DNA from: Agromyces tardus
GTDB taxonomy: Bacteria; Actinomycetota; Actinomycetes; Actinomycetales; Microbacteriaceae
Direction: 5' to 3'
NCBI RefSeq assembly: GCF_003710805.1
Contig: NZ_RHHB01000003.1
Coordinates: 62,001-126,000, forward strand
DNA: 64,000 nt
Shown: positions 27,754 through 35,996 of the stretch, in pieces
Numbering within the stretch: the stretch's first letter is position 1
Layout of the letters: the number at the start of each line of letters is the position of its first letter
Position numbers and translations under genes: made by a program
Notes under the pieces: generated by a model
The model's input: only the letters and a program-made list of their open reading frames with translations
Databases searched by the model: none
What the model was told of the DNA's origin: nothing

Positions 27754-28647
27754 ATGCCCATGCTCATCGAGCCCGCAGAACTGGCCGCCCGCCTCGACGC
27801 CGAGCGCAGCGGCGACGGCTCGACCCGCACCGTCGTGCTCGACGTGCGCTGGACGCTCGCGCAGCCCGACGGCAGCGAGGAGTACCGCGAGGGGCACATC
27901 CCGGGCGCGGTCTACGTCGACCTCGACACCGAGCTCGCCGACCACGACGTCGAGGGCGAGGGGCGGCATCCGCTGCCCTCGGAGGCCGCGTTCACCCGTG
28001 CGATGCGCCGCTGGGGACTGCGCGACGGCGACACTGTCGTGGTGGCCGACGGCGGCGGCAGCTACGCGTCGGCGCGCGCGTGGTGGCTGCTCGAGCACGC
28101 GGGCTGGGCCGACGTGCGCATCCTCGACGGCGCGCTCCCGGCGTGGTGCGCGGCCGGACTGCCCGTCGAGCAGGGCGATGTCGTTCCCGAGCCGGGCGAC
28201 GCGACGGCGCGCTTCGGGTCGTTGCCCGTCGTCGACCTCGACGGCGCCGCCTCGCTCGGCCTCGAGCCGGCCGACGTGCTCCTCGACGCGCGCGCCGGTG
28301 CGCGGTACCGCGGCGAGGTCGAACCGATCGACCCGCGCGCGGGGCACATCCCCGGCGCGGTGTCGGCACCCACGACCGACAACGTCGGCCCCGACGGACG
28401 GTTCCTGCCCGCCGCGGCGCTGCGCGAGCGCTTCGCGGCGCTCGGCGTCGACGGTGCCCGCACGGTCGGGTCGTACTGCGGCTCGGGCGTCACGGCGGCG
28501 CACCAGATCGTCGCGCTGCGCCTCGCCGGCTTCGACGGAGTGCTCTATCCCGGCTCGTTCAGCCAGTGGTCCAACCGGTTCGAGCTCCCGGTCGCCACGG
28601 GGGCCGAGCCGGGCGGTGAGCGAGCGGATGCCGCGGCGCACGGGTGA
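27754..28647 (+). CDS. Two-domain sulfurtransferase (thiosulfate/3-mercaptopyruvate type)
   Basis: A rhodanese-family enzyme of 297 residues. The N-terminal inactive domain has EEYREGHIPGAVYVDLD and YASARAWWLLEHAG; the C-terminal active domain has HIPGAVSAPT and catalytic Cys242 in GSYCGSGVTA. The CGSGVTA loop is nearer the mercaptopyruvate than the thiosulfate type, but the assignment between the two is not firm. ATG27754 follows GGAGG; ATG27760 is also possible. It diverges from the Mrp operon; the 157-nt gap would hold both promoters. Confidence 0.92.
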   Translation: MPMLIEPAELAARLDAERSGDGSTRTVVLDVRWTLAQPDGSEEYREGHIPGAVYVDLDTELADHDVEGEGRHPLPSEAAFTRAMRRWGLRDGDTVVVADGGGSYASARAWWLLEHAGWADVRILDGALPAWCAAGLPVEQGDVVPEPGDATARFGSLPVVDLDGAASLGLEPADVLLDARAGARYRGEVEPIDPRAGHIPGAVSAPTTDNVGPDGRFLPAAALRERFAALGVDGARTVGSYCGSGVTAAHQIVALRLAGFDGVLYPGSFSQWSNRFELPVATGAEPGGERADAAAHG

Positions 28648-28698
28648 TCCGGGCCCGGCGCGCCTGACTCCGGTCGCGAGCCCGAGCCCGGCGCACGT

Positions 28699-29559
28699 TC
28701 ACTCGGGTCGGCGGCCCACGGCGACGAGCGTCGTGATGTCGACCGGCGGCAGCGCGCGGTCCGCGAGCGCGGCGAGGTAGCGCTCCCGCACGCCGGCGAC
28801 GGCCTCGTCGTCGAGGTCGCCGAGCATGGACCGCAGGGGGGTGCCGAGCACGAGTGCCCACGCGAGCCCGGGGTCGAGGTCGAGGTGGCGGTTGATCGCC
28901 TCGGCGCGTACGTCGACGAGCCCGAGGCCGGCGAGCCAGTGCGCGAAGGTGCCGGTGGTGTCCGCGTCGTGGAGCACCGGGAGGCCGGAAGCGATCGCCT
29001 CGGCCTCTGCCTCCGCCTCGTCCTCCGCCTCGGCGCCGGCATCCGCCCCCGGCCCGGCTGCCTCCGGAAGCGCAGCGGCGAGCAGTCCGGGCAGCGGATC
29101 GAGCGCGCCGCGCGCCCACACCGCGAACGCCGCGCGTCCGCCCGGCCGGGCGCACTCCACGAGATGGCGGGCACCCGCCTCCGGATCGGCGAACGACGGG
29201 ATGCCGAGCACGCACTGCACGAGGTCGTACCCCGTGTAGGGCCACTCGGTCGGGTCGCCGACGTGCAGGCGCAGCTGCGGCATCCGCTCGCCCGCCCGTT
29301 CGCGCACGAGCGCGACGACCCCCTCCGAGGACGCGACGGCGTCGACGAGTCCCCCCGGACCCACGAGCTCTGCCGTCGGCAGCGCGGTCGCTCCGTCGCC
29401 GGAGCAGGCGTCGAGCACGCGTTCGTCGAAGATCGGATGCGACCGCAGCACGGTCGCGCGCGCGATCGGATCCCACAGCACTTCGTCGAGCGCCGCGGAC
29501 GCCGTCGCCGGTTCGGCGATCCCCTCGGCGTCCACGGGCTCCATCGTCGGGTCCCCCAT
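28699..29559 (-). CDS. SAM-dependent methyltransferase (class I)
   Basis: A 286-residue protein with a Rossmann SAM-binding core: VLDACSGDGATALPTAELVG (motif I), VDAVASSEGVVALVRERAG, LRLHVGDPTEWPYTGYDLVQ, and LVECARPGGRAAFAVWARG. An acidic Ala/Glu insert (ADAGAEAEDEAEAEAEA) lies about two-thirds along. The substrate is unknown. ATG29559 (MGDPTMEPV) is listed; ATG29544 has a GGGGGA about 9 nt before it and may be the true start. It converges on the sulfurtransferase gene. Confidence 0.82.
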   Translation of the reverse strand: MGDPTMEPVDAEGIAEPATASAALDEVLWDPIARATVLRSHPIFDERVLDACSGDGATALPTAELVGPGGLVDAVASSEGVVALVRERAGERMPQLRLHVGDPTEWPYTGYDLVQCVLGIPSFADPEAGARHLVECARPGGRAAFAVWARGALDPLPGLLAAALPEAAGPGADAGAEAEDEAEAEAEAIASGLPVLHDADTTGTFAHWLAGLGLVDVRAEAINRHLDLDPGLAWALVLGTPLRSMLGDLDDEAVAGVRERYLAALADRALPPVDITTLVAVGRRPE

Positions 29560-29671
29560 GTAACGATTCTCGACCCTGACCGGCCGAATCGCGAGAACAC
29601 AGCGAACGGGGAGCCGGGAGCGTGCAGACTGGTGGGCGACGTCGTTCCCGATCGAAACGAGAATCCCCACC

Positions 29672-30631
29672 ATGAACCGTGCCCTGCGCCGTGGCGCGCC
29701 CATCGCGCTCGCCACCGTCTCCGCCCTGCTGCTCGTCGGCTGCGCCTCCGGCTCCGAGCCCTCGGCGACGACCGACGCGGCCGCGGACTGCCTCGATGTG
29801 TCGTCGGGCGACCTCAGCGACGGGGTGAAGGTGACCGGCGACTTCGGCGCCGCGCCCACTGCCGAGTTCGACACCCCGGTCGACGCCACGGAGCTCCAGC
29901 GCACCGTCGCGATCGAGGGCGACGGCGACGTCACGAAGACCGACGACAAGGTGAGCGCCGTCGTCACGATGTACTCGGGGAGCACGGGAGAGCAGCTGCT
30001 CTCGCAGCCCGCCGAGCTCACCGCGGGCGATGAGACGCTCTACGAGGCCTTCACCGCGGGCATCGACTGCGTGCCCGTCGGATCGCGCACCGTCACGGTC
30101 GCCCCCGCGTCGTCCCTCTACGACGGCCAGGGCAACGAGCAGATCGGCCTCGCGGCGGGCGACAGCGCGATCATCATCATGGACGTGCAGGAGATCGTGG
30201 TGCCCGAGCCGCTGCCGACCCCGTCGGAGTGGACCGAGAACGTGCCCGACGTGAAGTTCAACGGCGACCAGCCCCCGACCGTCACCATCCCCGACACCGA
30301 CCCGAGCACCGAGCTCGAACTCAAGGTGCTCGAAGAGGGCGACGGCGCCGAGGTGCAGGACGGCGACAACGTCACCGTGCAGTACCAGGGCACCAACTGG
30401 GCCACGAAGGAGATCTTCGACCAGAGCTACGGCAAGCAGCCCGCCACCTTCGGCACGGGCGACGTGATCCCCGGCTTCGGTGCGGCGCTCGTCGGCCAGA
30501 AGGTGGGCACGAAGCTCATCGTCACGATCCCGCCGGCACTCGGCTACGGCGAGGAGGCGAGCGACCAGAACCCGCTCGCCGGCCAGACCCTCGTGTTCGT
30601 CGTCGAGATCCAGGACACGCAGGCGGGCTAG
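29672..30631 (+). CDS. FKBP-type peptidyl-prolyl cis-trans isomerase lipoprotein
   Basis: A 319-residue exported lipoprotein. The signal peptide ends in a lipobox LLVGC with Cys24. A first half (about 40-195, GDFGAAPTAEFDTPV) looks like a degenerate FKBP fold, and a canonical FKBP domain occupies about 215-316: GDNVTVQYQGTNWATKEIFD, GDVIPGFGAALVGQKVG, IPPALGYGEEA, LVFVVEIQD. It should assist folding of proteins outside the membrane. It has its own upstream region, divergent from the methyltransferase gene. Confidence 0.93.
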   Translation: MNRALRRGAPIALATVSALLLVGCASGSEPSATTDAAADCLDVSSGDLSDGVKVTGDFGAAPTAEFDTPVDATELQRTVAIEGDGDVTKTDDKVSAVVTMYSGSTGEQLLSQPAELTAGDETLYEAFTAGIDCVPVGSRTVTVAPASSLYDGQGNEQIGLAAGDSAIIIMDVQEIVVPEPLPTPSEWTENVPDVKFNGDQPPTVTIPDTDPSTELELKVLEEGDGAEVQDGDNVTVQYQGTNWATKEIFDQSYGKQPATFGTGDVIPGFGAALVGQKVGTKLIVTIPPALGYGEEASDQNPLAGQTLVFVVEIQDTQAG

Positions 30632-30667
30632 GCTCCGCCGGGCCGGGTGATCCGGCCGCAGACGCAC

Positions 30668-30704
30668 GCACGCGGCATCCGTCGATCGAACGGATGCCGC
30701 GTGC
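30668..30704. terminator. Bidirectional hairpin terminator between convergent genes
   Basis: Perfect 15-bp arms GCACGCGGCATCCGT (30668-30682) and ACGGATGCCGCGTGC (30690-30704) around CGATCGA. It lies between the FKBP gene and the glycosyltransferase gene. The arms contain the over-represented CGGCATCCG/CGGATGCCG word as an inverted pair. There is no T-run, as is common in high-G+C terminators. Confidence 0.8.
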
Positions 30705-30727
30705 GGCGTCTCGGGCGCGGGAGCCGC

Positions 30728-32041
30728 TCAGCCGACGGGCGCCTCGAGCCGCAGGTGCGACGCGCGCACCGCCGACTCGAGCTCGGCCTCGATCTCGCCG
30801 AAGGTGTCGACCTCGGCGATGCGTGCGGCGAGCGCACTCGCACGCCGGCGGAACGACGGGTCGGCGAGGATCCGGTCGACGGCAGCCCCCACGGCGGACG
30901 CGGTCGGCGTGCCGGTCCTGAGGTTCACGCCGACGCCCGTCCACGCGACGCGCATCGAGACCTCGGGCTTGTCCTCGGTGTCGCCCGCGGCCACGATGGG
31001 CACGCCGTGGCTCAGTGCGTACTGCGTGCCGCCGAAGCCCGCGTTCGTCACGAACACGTCGGTCTTCGGGAGCAGCGCGTCGTAGGGCAGGAACTCGGCG
31101 GCGCGCGCATTGGCGGGCAGCGAGCCGAGCTCCGCGACCGGACGACCGCCCGTGGCGACCACGACGAGGACGTCGCGATCGGCGAGCGCGTCGAGCGTGG
31201 GGCGCACGAGGCGGTCGAAGTCCTTGTTGTCGATCGTGCCCTGGCTGACGTGCACCACCGGGCGGTCGCCGTCGAGCTCGTGCCACCACTCCGGCAGCTC
31301 GGGAGCGCCGGGCGCGGGCGGCAGCACGGTGCCGACGAAGCGCAGGTTCGGCGAGAGGTCGCTGCGGGGGTACTCGAACTCGGCCGGCGACAGCTGCAGG
31401 AACCGGTCGAACTCCCGCGAGAAGTCGAGCACGAACCCGCGCAGCGGCGGACGGCCGAGGCTCGCCATGGTCTCGTTCGCCATGCGTTGCGTGCGGCGGA
31501 AGAGCACCCGCTGCACGAGCAGGTTGAGGGCACGGTTGCGGATGCGGCCGACGGCCGACGCGTTCGGGGGCAGGCCGAGCCCGTAGGGCGCGACATCCGT
31601 GCTGGACTGGCTGAGCGGCACGACGCCGGCGGCGAGCACCGGCGGACGCGACGACGGGTCGTCGAGCAGGAACGGGAGGATGCCCGCGAACGCGGAGTCG
31701 ACGAGGATCGCGTCGGGCGCGAGCTCGGCGATGGCCCGCTCGACGGCGCGGGTCTGCTCGGGCACGGGCTTCACGAAGATCGTCTGCACGTCGTACTGGA
31801 GCTTGCCGATGCCGCGGTGCCGGTCGCGCTCGGGGAGGTGATCCTGCATGTTGCGGTCGTCGTAGTCGGCGATGCCCGCCAGCGAGCGGTGCACCGCACC
31901 GGTGCCTTCGACGGCGTCGCGGAAGCGCGAGCCCGTGAGCATGGTGACCTCGTGGCCGCGCTCGACGAGGTCGCGCGCGATGGCGAGGACGGGGGCGACG
32001 TGGCCCTGGATGGGCGACGCGCAGAGGAGGTACTTCGACAT
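30728..32041 (-). CDS. Glycosyltransferase family 1, macrolide/UGT-like
   Basis: A 437-residue GT-B fold protein. N-terminal ASPIQGHVAPVLAIARDLVE is the acceptor-side signature. The C-terminal donor domain has VHVSQGTIDNKDFDRLVRPT and a PSPG-like block FLPYDALLPKTDVFVTNAGF followed by GGTQYALSHGVPIV. It resembles macrolide and flavonoid glycosyltransferases (MGT family). It stands alone with no biosynthetic partners, so self-protection or xenobiotic glycosylation is possible but unproven. It converges on the FKBP gene. Confidence 0.88.
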   Translation of the reverse strand: MSKYLLCASPIQGHVAPVLAIARDLVERGHEVTMLTGSRFRDAVEGTGAVHRSLAGIADYDDRNMQDHLPERDRHRGIGKLQYDVQTIFVKPVPEQTRAVERAIAELAPDAILVDSAFAGILPFLLDDPSSRPPVLAAGVVPLSQSSTDVAPYGLGLPPNASAVGRIRNRALNLLVQRVLFRRTQRMANETMASLGRPPLRGFVLDFSREFDRFLQLSPAEFEYPRSDLSPNLRFVGTVLPPAPGAPELPEWWHELDGDRPVVHVSQGTIDNKDFDRLVRPTLDALADRDVLVVVATGGRPVAELGSLPANARAAEFLPYDALLPKTDVFVTNAGFGGTQYALSHGVPIVAAGDTEDKPEVSMRVAWTGVGVNLRTGTPTASAVGAAVDRILADPSFRRRASALAARIAEVDTFGEIEAELESAVRASHLRLEAPVG

Positions 32042-32164
32042 TTCGAGGGGTCTTCCGGGTGGGTGCCGGTCGCCGCGGATACCATGCGACCATGCCGCTC
32101 GGGACGCGGCACGAGGCCGAAGCTACGTCCGGCGAGGATCCCTCGACAAGGCGCGCAGCCCGGT

Positions 32165-32281
32165 TTCAGGGATATCCCGGGCGGTATTCAGGGTCAGCAC
32201 CGAGACTTGGGGAATTCCCCGGTCAGCCGAGAGGTTGTACATGTACTCGGGTGAGGAGACTCCGAACCCGGCGAAGGAGGA
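32165..32281 (+). promoter_or_regulatory. Palindrome-rich leader upstream of the hexapeptide-repeat gene
   Basis: Within about 80 bp lie three perfect palindromes: GGGATATCCC (32169-32178), GGGGAATTCCCC (32209-32220) and GTACATGTAC (32237-32246). TTCAGGG also occurs twice, 22 nt apart (32165 and 32187). The stretch is richer in A+T than its surroundings. It ends in a strong AAGGAGG (about 32275-32281) before GTG32285. I cannot assign a clear -10/-35 pair. Confidence 0.5.
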
Positions 32282-32284
32282 AAC

Positions 32285-32701
32285 GTGGGCATCAGCTACG
32301 TCGAGTTCGAAGACGAAGCCGGCATCCTGCGTCGCTACCGCAAGCACGTGAACGGCCGCGGACTCGTGGCCACGACCGCCAAGGTCGACCCGACCGCGTT
32401 CGTCGATCCGACCGCATACGTCGACCCCGGCGCCGAAGTGCAGCGGGGTGCGACGATCGGACACGGCGCGTGGATCGAGCAGAACGCCATCGTCGCCGAA
32501 CGCGCGTCGATCGGCGTCAACGCGCGCGTCGGCCGTTCGGCCGTCGTCGGCAAGTTCGCCGTCGTCGGTCCGTACGCGTCGATCGGCGCGGAGGCGCGCG
32601 TGCAGAACGGCGCGCGCGTCCCCCGCGAGGCGAACATCCCCGCAGGCGCGGAACACCACGCCTCGGGCGAGGACCTGCGCCGGCTCGGCCTCGCGGCCTG
32701 A
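32285..32701 (+). CDS. Hexapeptide-repeat (left-handed beta-helix) protein
   Basis: A 138-residue protein. After a short lead (GISYVEFEDEAGILRRYRKH), residues about 30-115 are successive hexapeptides of the LbH type: KVDPTAFVDPTAYVDPGAEV, QRGATIGHGAWIEQNAIV, ASIGVNARVGRSAVVGKFAV, and VGPYASIGAEARVQNGARV. No separate acyltransferase domain is visible, and the protein is shorter than known hexapeptide transferases. It may bind a small molecule or act as a scaffold. GTG32285 has a near-perfect ribosome binding site and an unusually structured upstream region. Confidence 0.8.
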   Translation: MGISYVEFEDEAGILRRYRKHVNGRGLVATTAKVDPTAFVDPTAYVDPGAEVQRGATIGHGAWIEQNAIVAERASIGVNARVGRSAVVGKFAVVGPYASIGAEARVQNGARVPREANIPAGAEHHASGEDLRRLGLAA

Positions 32702-32783
32702 GCCGAGCGGGGGCCCGCGCGGCCCTCGCGCCCCGCGCGGACGGGCCTCGCGACCCGTGCCGCACCCTGCGATGATCGGGGGC

Positions 32784-34514
32784 ATGCCGAACGAGCATGT
32801 CCCCGTTTCCGTGACCGCCTCCGACTGGTGGAAGTCGGCGGTCGTCTACCAGGTGTATCCGCGCAGCTTCCAGGACTCCGACGGCGACGGCGTCGGCGAC
32901 CTGCGCGGCATCCGGAACCGCCTCGACCACCTCGAACGGCTCGGCGTCGACGTCGTCTGGCTGTCGCCCATCTACCGGTCGCCGCAGGCCGACAACGGCT
33001 ACGACATCAGCGACTACCGCGACATCGACCCGACGTTCGGCACGCTCGAGGACTTCGACGAGCTCCTCGCGGCGATGCACGCGCGGGGCATCAAGCTCGT
33101 CATGGACCTCGTCGTGAACCACACGTCGGACGAGCACGCGTGGTTCGCCGAGTCGCGGTCCAGCCGCGAGAGCCCGAAGCGCGACTGGTACTGGTGGCGT
33201 CCGCCGCGGCCGGGCACCGTGGGAGGCGAACCGGGGGCGGAGCCCACCAACTGGGAGTCGTTCTTCTCCGGCTCGGTCTGGGAATGGGACGAGGCCACGG
33301 GCGAGTACTACCTGCACCTCTTCGACCGCAAGCAGCCCGACCTCAACTGGGAGCATCCGGAGGTGCGCCGGGCGGTCTACGACATGATGTGCTGGTGGCT
33401 CGATCGCGGCGTCGACGGATTCCGCATGGACGTGATCAACCTCATCTCGAAGCACGTCGAGCTGCCCGACGGCCCCGTGCGCCTCGGCCGCCGCTGGGGC
33501 GACGGCGGCGCGTTCTACACGAACGGCCCGCGCCTGCACGAGTACCTGCAGGAGATGCACCGCGAGGTCTTCGACGGCCGCGACGGCCTCATCACGGTCG
33601 GCGAGACGCCCGGCGCGACCGTCGACGACGCGGTGCTCTTCACCGACCCCGCACGCCGCGAGGTCGACATGGTCTTCCAGTTCGAGCACGTCGGCCTCGA
33701 CCACGGCGTCAGCAAGTTCCGGCCGCGGCCCCTCGAGCCCGGCGAGCTCGCGGCATCGCTCACGCGCTGGCAGGAGGGCCTGCACGACACCGGGTGGAAC
33801 AGCCTCTACCTCGAGAACCACGACCAGCCCCGCTCGGTGAGCCGGTTCGGCGATGACGAAGCGCACTGGCGCGCCTCGGCGACGGCGCTCGCGACGATGC
33901 TGCACCTGCAGCGCGGCACGCCCTACGTGTACCAGGGGCAGGAGCTCGGCATGACGAACGCGCCGTTCGCGGTCATCGACGAGTTCCGCGACGTCGAGTC
34001 CCTCAACGCCTACGCCGAGGAGGTCGCGAGCGGCACGGCGGTCGCCGACGCGATCTCCGGCCTCAGCTACATGAGCCGCGACCACGCCCGCACGCCCATG
34101 CAGTGGGACGCGTCGCCGAACGCCGGCTTCACGGACGGCACCCCGTGGATCGCGGTCAACCCGAACCACGACCGCGTCAACGCCGCCGCGCAGGCGGGCG
34201 ACCCCGACTCGGTCTTCGAGTACTACCGCCGGCTCATCGCGCTGCGCCACGAGCGGCCGGTCGTCGGCCACGGGTCGTTCGAGCGGGCGGATGCCGGGCA
34301 CCCGGCGATCTTCGCCTTCGAGCGCGTGCTCGGCGACGACCGGCTGCTCGTGGTCGCCAACCTGTCGTCGGCCGGGCATGTCCCCGCGTTCGCTGCGGAG
34401 GTGGCTGCGCGGTGGCGCGGCGCGCGGGTGCTGCTCGCGAACGAGTCGGAGGCCGCGGCATCCGTCGACGCGCCTCTTGGGCCCTGGGCGGCCCGCGTCT
34501 TCGAGCTCGGCTGA
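32784..34514 (+). CDS. Alpha-glucosidase / oligo-1,6-glucosidase, GH13
   Basis: A 576-residue family GH13 enzyme, probably cytoplasmic since no signal peptide is visible. N-terminal VVYQVYPRSFQDSDGDGVGD is family-typical. Catalytic residues are Asp216 (GFRMDVI), Glu274 (TVGETPG) and Asp347 (ENHDQPRS). The Val after the nucleophile (MDVI) and QPRS match alpha-glucosidase/oligo-1,6-glucosidase subfamilies. It hydrolyses terminal alpha-glucosidic bonds of short maltose/isomaltose-type sugars. ATG32784 is used; ATG32772 is in frame. No transporter or regulator gene is adjacent. Confidence 0.92.
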   Translation: MPNEHVPVSVTASDWWKSAVVYQVYPRSFQDSDGDGVGDLRGIRNRLDHLERLGVDVVWLSPIYRSPQADNGYDISDYRDIDPTFGTLEDFDELLAAMHARGIKLVMDLVVNHTSDEHAWFAESRSSRESPKRDWYWWRPPRPGTVGGEPGAEPTNWESFFSGSVWEWDEATGEYYLHLFDRKQPDLNWEHPEVRRAVYDMMCWWLDRGVDGFRMDVINLISKHVELPDGPVRLGRRWGDGGAFYTNGPRLHEYLQEMHREVFDGRDGLITVGETPGATVDDAVLFTDPARREVDMVFQFEHVGLDHGVSKFRPRPLEPGELAASLTRWQEGLHDTGWNSLYLENHDQPRSVSRFGDDEAHWRASATALATMLHLQRGTPYVYQGQELGMTNAPFAVIDEFRDVESLNAYAEEVASGTAVADAISGLSYMSRDHARTPMQWDASPNAGFTDGTPWIAVNPNHDRVNAAAQAGDPDSVFEYYRRLIALRHERPVVGHGSFERADAGHPAIFAFERVLGDDRLLVVANLSSAGHVPAFAAEVAARWRGARVLLANESEAAASVDAPLGPWAARVFELG

Positions 34515-34571
34515 CGCGGTTCGCGCAGCCCCCGACCGCGGCCCAGCCCTACCCGTGGCCGTGCCCCGACC

Positions 34572-34642
34572 CGCAGGAGTGAGGTTTCCGTCCTGGAGTG
34601 AGCTTGGGAACCTCACTCCAGGACGGAAACCTCACTCCTGCG
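34572..34642. terminator. Very long perfect hairpin between convergent genes
   Basis: Two 31-bp perfectly complementary arms (34572-34602 and 34612-34642) surround a 9-nt loop CTTGGGAAC. Each arm carries GGAGTGAG twice, separated by GTTTCCGTCCT. It sits between the alpha-glucosidase and LLM oxidoreductase genes, so it would end transcription from both sides. The stem is longer than a normal terminator and looks like a mobile or repeated palindromic unit. Confidence 0.75.
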
Positions 34643-34685
34643 CGTGAGAGCGCGGGGGCGGGGCGCGGCGGGCGCGGGCGCCCCG

Positions 34686-35735
34686 CTACGCGGCCAGGCG
34701 CTCCGCGAGGAGCTCGAGCGAACGGACACGGCCGGGCGTGGCATCCGCCGGCTCGCTCGCGTAGGAGCCCGCGATCGGCGCGACCATGACCTCGTCGATG
34801 GCGTGCCGCTCGGCGAGGCGACGCACGGCGGAGGCCGCGGCATCCGCGTCGCCGATGACCCACCGCTGGCGCATGCGCACGATCAGCTCGTCGCCTTCGG
34901 AGTCGGCGGGCGCCGCGAGGGCCTCGTCGACGGTCTCGAGGGGTCGCATCGGCCGGCCGAGCCGCAGCCGCGCCATCGACCGCAGCTGGGGGAGCGCCCG
35001 CTCGGCGGCCTCCTCGGCGGTGTCCGCGACCGACACGTTGAGCGTCAGGATCGTCTCGGGCTGCGGATGCCGCTCGCTCGGCGTGTACCCGGAGCGGTAC
35101 AGGTCGAGCGCCGGCTCGAGGCCCTCGCCCGAGAAGTGGTTCGCGAACACGTACGGCAGGCCGAGTTCCGCCGCGAGCCGCGCGGAGTAGTCGCTCGAGC
35201 CCAGGAGCCACAGGGTGGGCACGGCGCTCGCCGCGGGCGTCGCCTGGATCGCGTACTCGCGCCCGCTCGTGAGGCGAAGCGTCGCGCCGTCGGGCGAGAG
35301 CAGGCTCAGGATGTCGGCGACGTGGTCGGGGAACCGGTCGACGTCGGCCGTCGGCCCAGAGATGCGCAGCAGCTGCGTGATCACCGGGTCGCTGCCCGGC
35401 GCCCGGCCGATGCCGAGGTCGATGCGGCCCGGCGCGAGCGCCTCGAGCGCGGCGAATTGCTCGGCGACGACGAGCGGCGCGTGGTTCGGCAGCATGACGC
35501 CGCCCGAGCCCACGCGGATCCGCTCGGTGCGCGCCGCGATCGACGCGATGAGCACCGGCGGCGTGGTCGACGCCACGGCCGGCATGTTGTGGTGCTCGGC
35601 GAACCAGTAGCGCGTGAAGCCGAGCGCGTCGGCGCGCTGCGCGAGGGCGACGGATGCCGCGACCGCCCCCGCCGAGGTCTGCCCGCTGCGCACGGGGACG
35701 AGGTCGAGCACGGACAGGCGCGGTGAAGTGGGCAT
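34686..35735 (-). CDS. LLM-class flavin-dependent oxidoreductase (luciferase-like)
   Basis: A 349-residue TIM-barrel monooxygenase of the bacterial luciferase superfamily. SVLDLVPVRSGQTSAGAVAA is the start of the MsnO8-type group. RYWFAEHHNMPAVASTTPPV, RIRVGSGGVMLPNHAPLVVA and IDLGIGRAPGSDP are conserved. It would use FMNH2 or F420H2; the substrate is unknown. It stands alone, convergent with the alpha-glucosidase gene. Confidence 0.9.
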   Translation of the reverse strand: MPTSPRLSVLDLVPVRSGQTSAGAVAASVALAQRADALGFTRYWFAEHHNMPAVASTTPPVLIASIAARTERIRVGSGGVMLPNHAPLVVAEQFAALEALAPGRIDLGIGRAPGSDPVITQLLRISGPTADVDRFPDHVADILSLLSPDGATLRLTSGREYAIQATPAASAVPTLWLLGSSDYSARLAAELGLPYVFANHFSGEGLEPALDLYRSGYTPSERHPQPETILTLNVSVADTAEEAAERALPQLRSMARLRLGRPMRPLETVDEALAAPADSEGDELIVRMRQRWVIGDADAAASAVRRLAERHAIDEVMVAPIAGSYASEPADATPGRVRSLELLAERLAA

Positions 35736-35858
35736 CGCCAGGGGTAACGGATGCCGCGGCCCCCCTATTCCGCCGCGCCGCGGGCCGCCCCCGGGGCGGG
35801 TCCCGCGCTGCCCGGATCCCGGGCGAACCCTCGGGATAACCCTGAGACGAACGGAGGG

Positions 35859-35871
35859 GGATCACTGATCC
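35859..35871. promoter_or_regulatory. Small palindrome in the divergent intergenic region
   Basis: GGATCACTGATCC (35859-35871) is a perfect inverted repeat with one central base. It lies in the 261-nt gap between the divergent LLM oxidoreductase and FAD oxidase genes, and could be an operator. Apart from this, and an imperfect CTCGGGATAACCCTGAG just before it, I see nothing distinctive in 35736-35996. Confidence 0.35.
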
Positions 35872-35996
35872 GCGGCATCCGCTCGCCCGATTGGATCGAG
35901 GGGTGTCGTGAGCGCCGCCGGGAATCCGTGCGGCCGTCGGCGGAGGCCCAGGCGGCCCGCCCGGCCCGCGACCCCCATCCGTGAAAGGAACCATCA

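Noticed and set aside
25203-28619. Plus-strand open frame of over 1100 codons antisense to mrpA and running into the sulfurtransferase gene
   Set aside because: Same shadow signature, and it conflicts with two confident genes.
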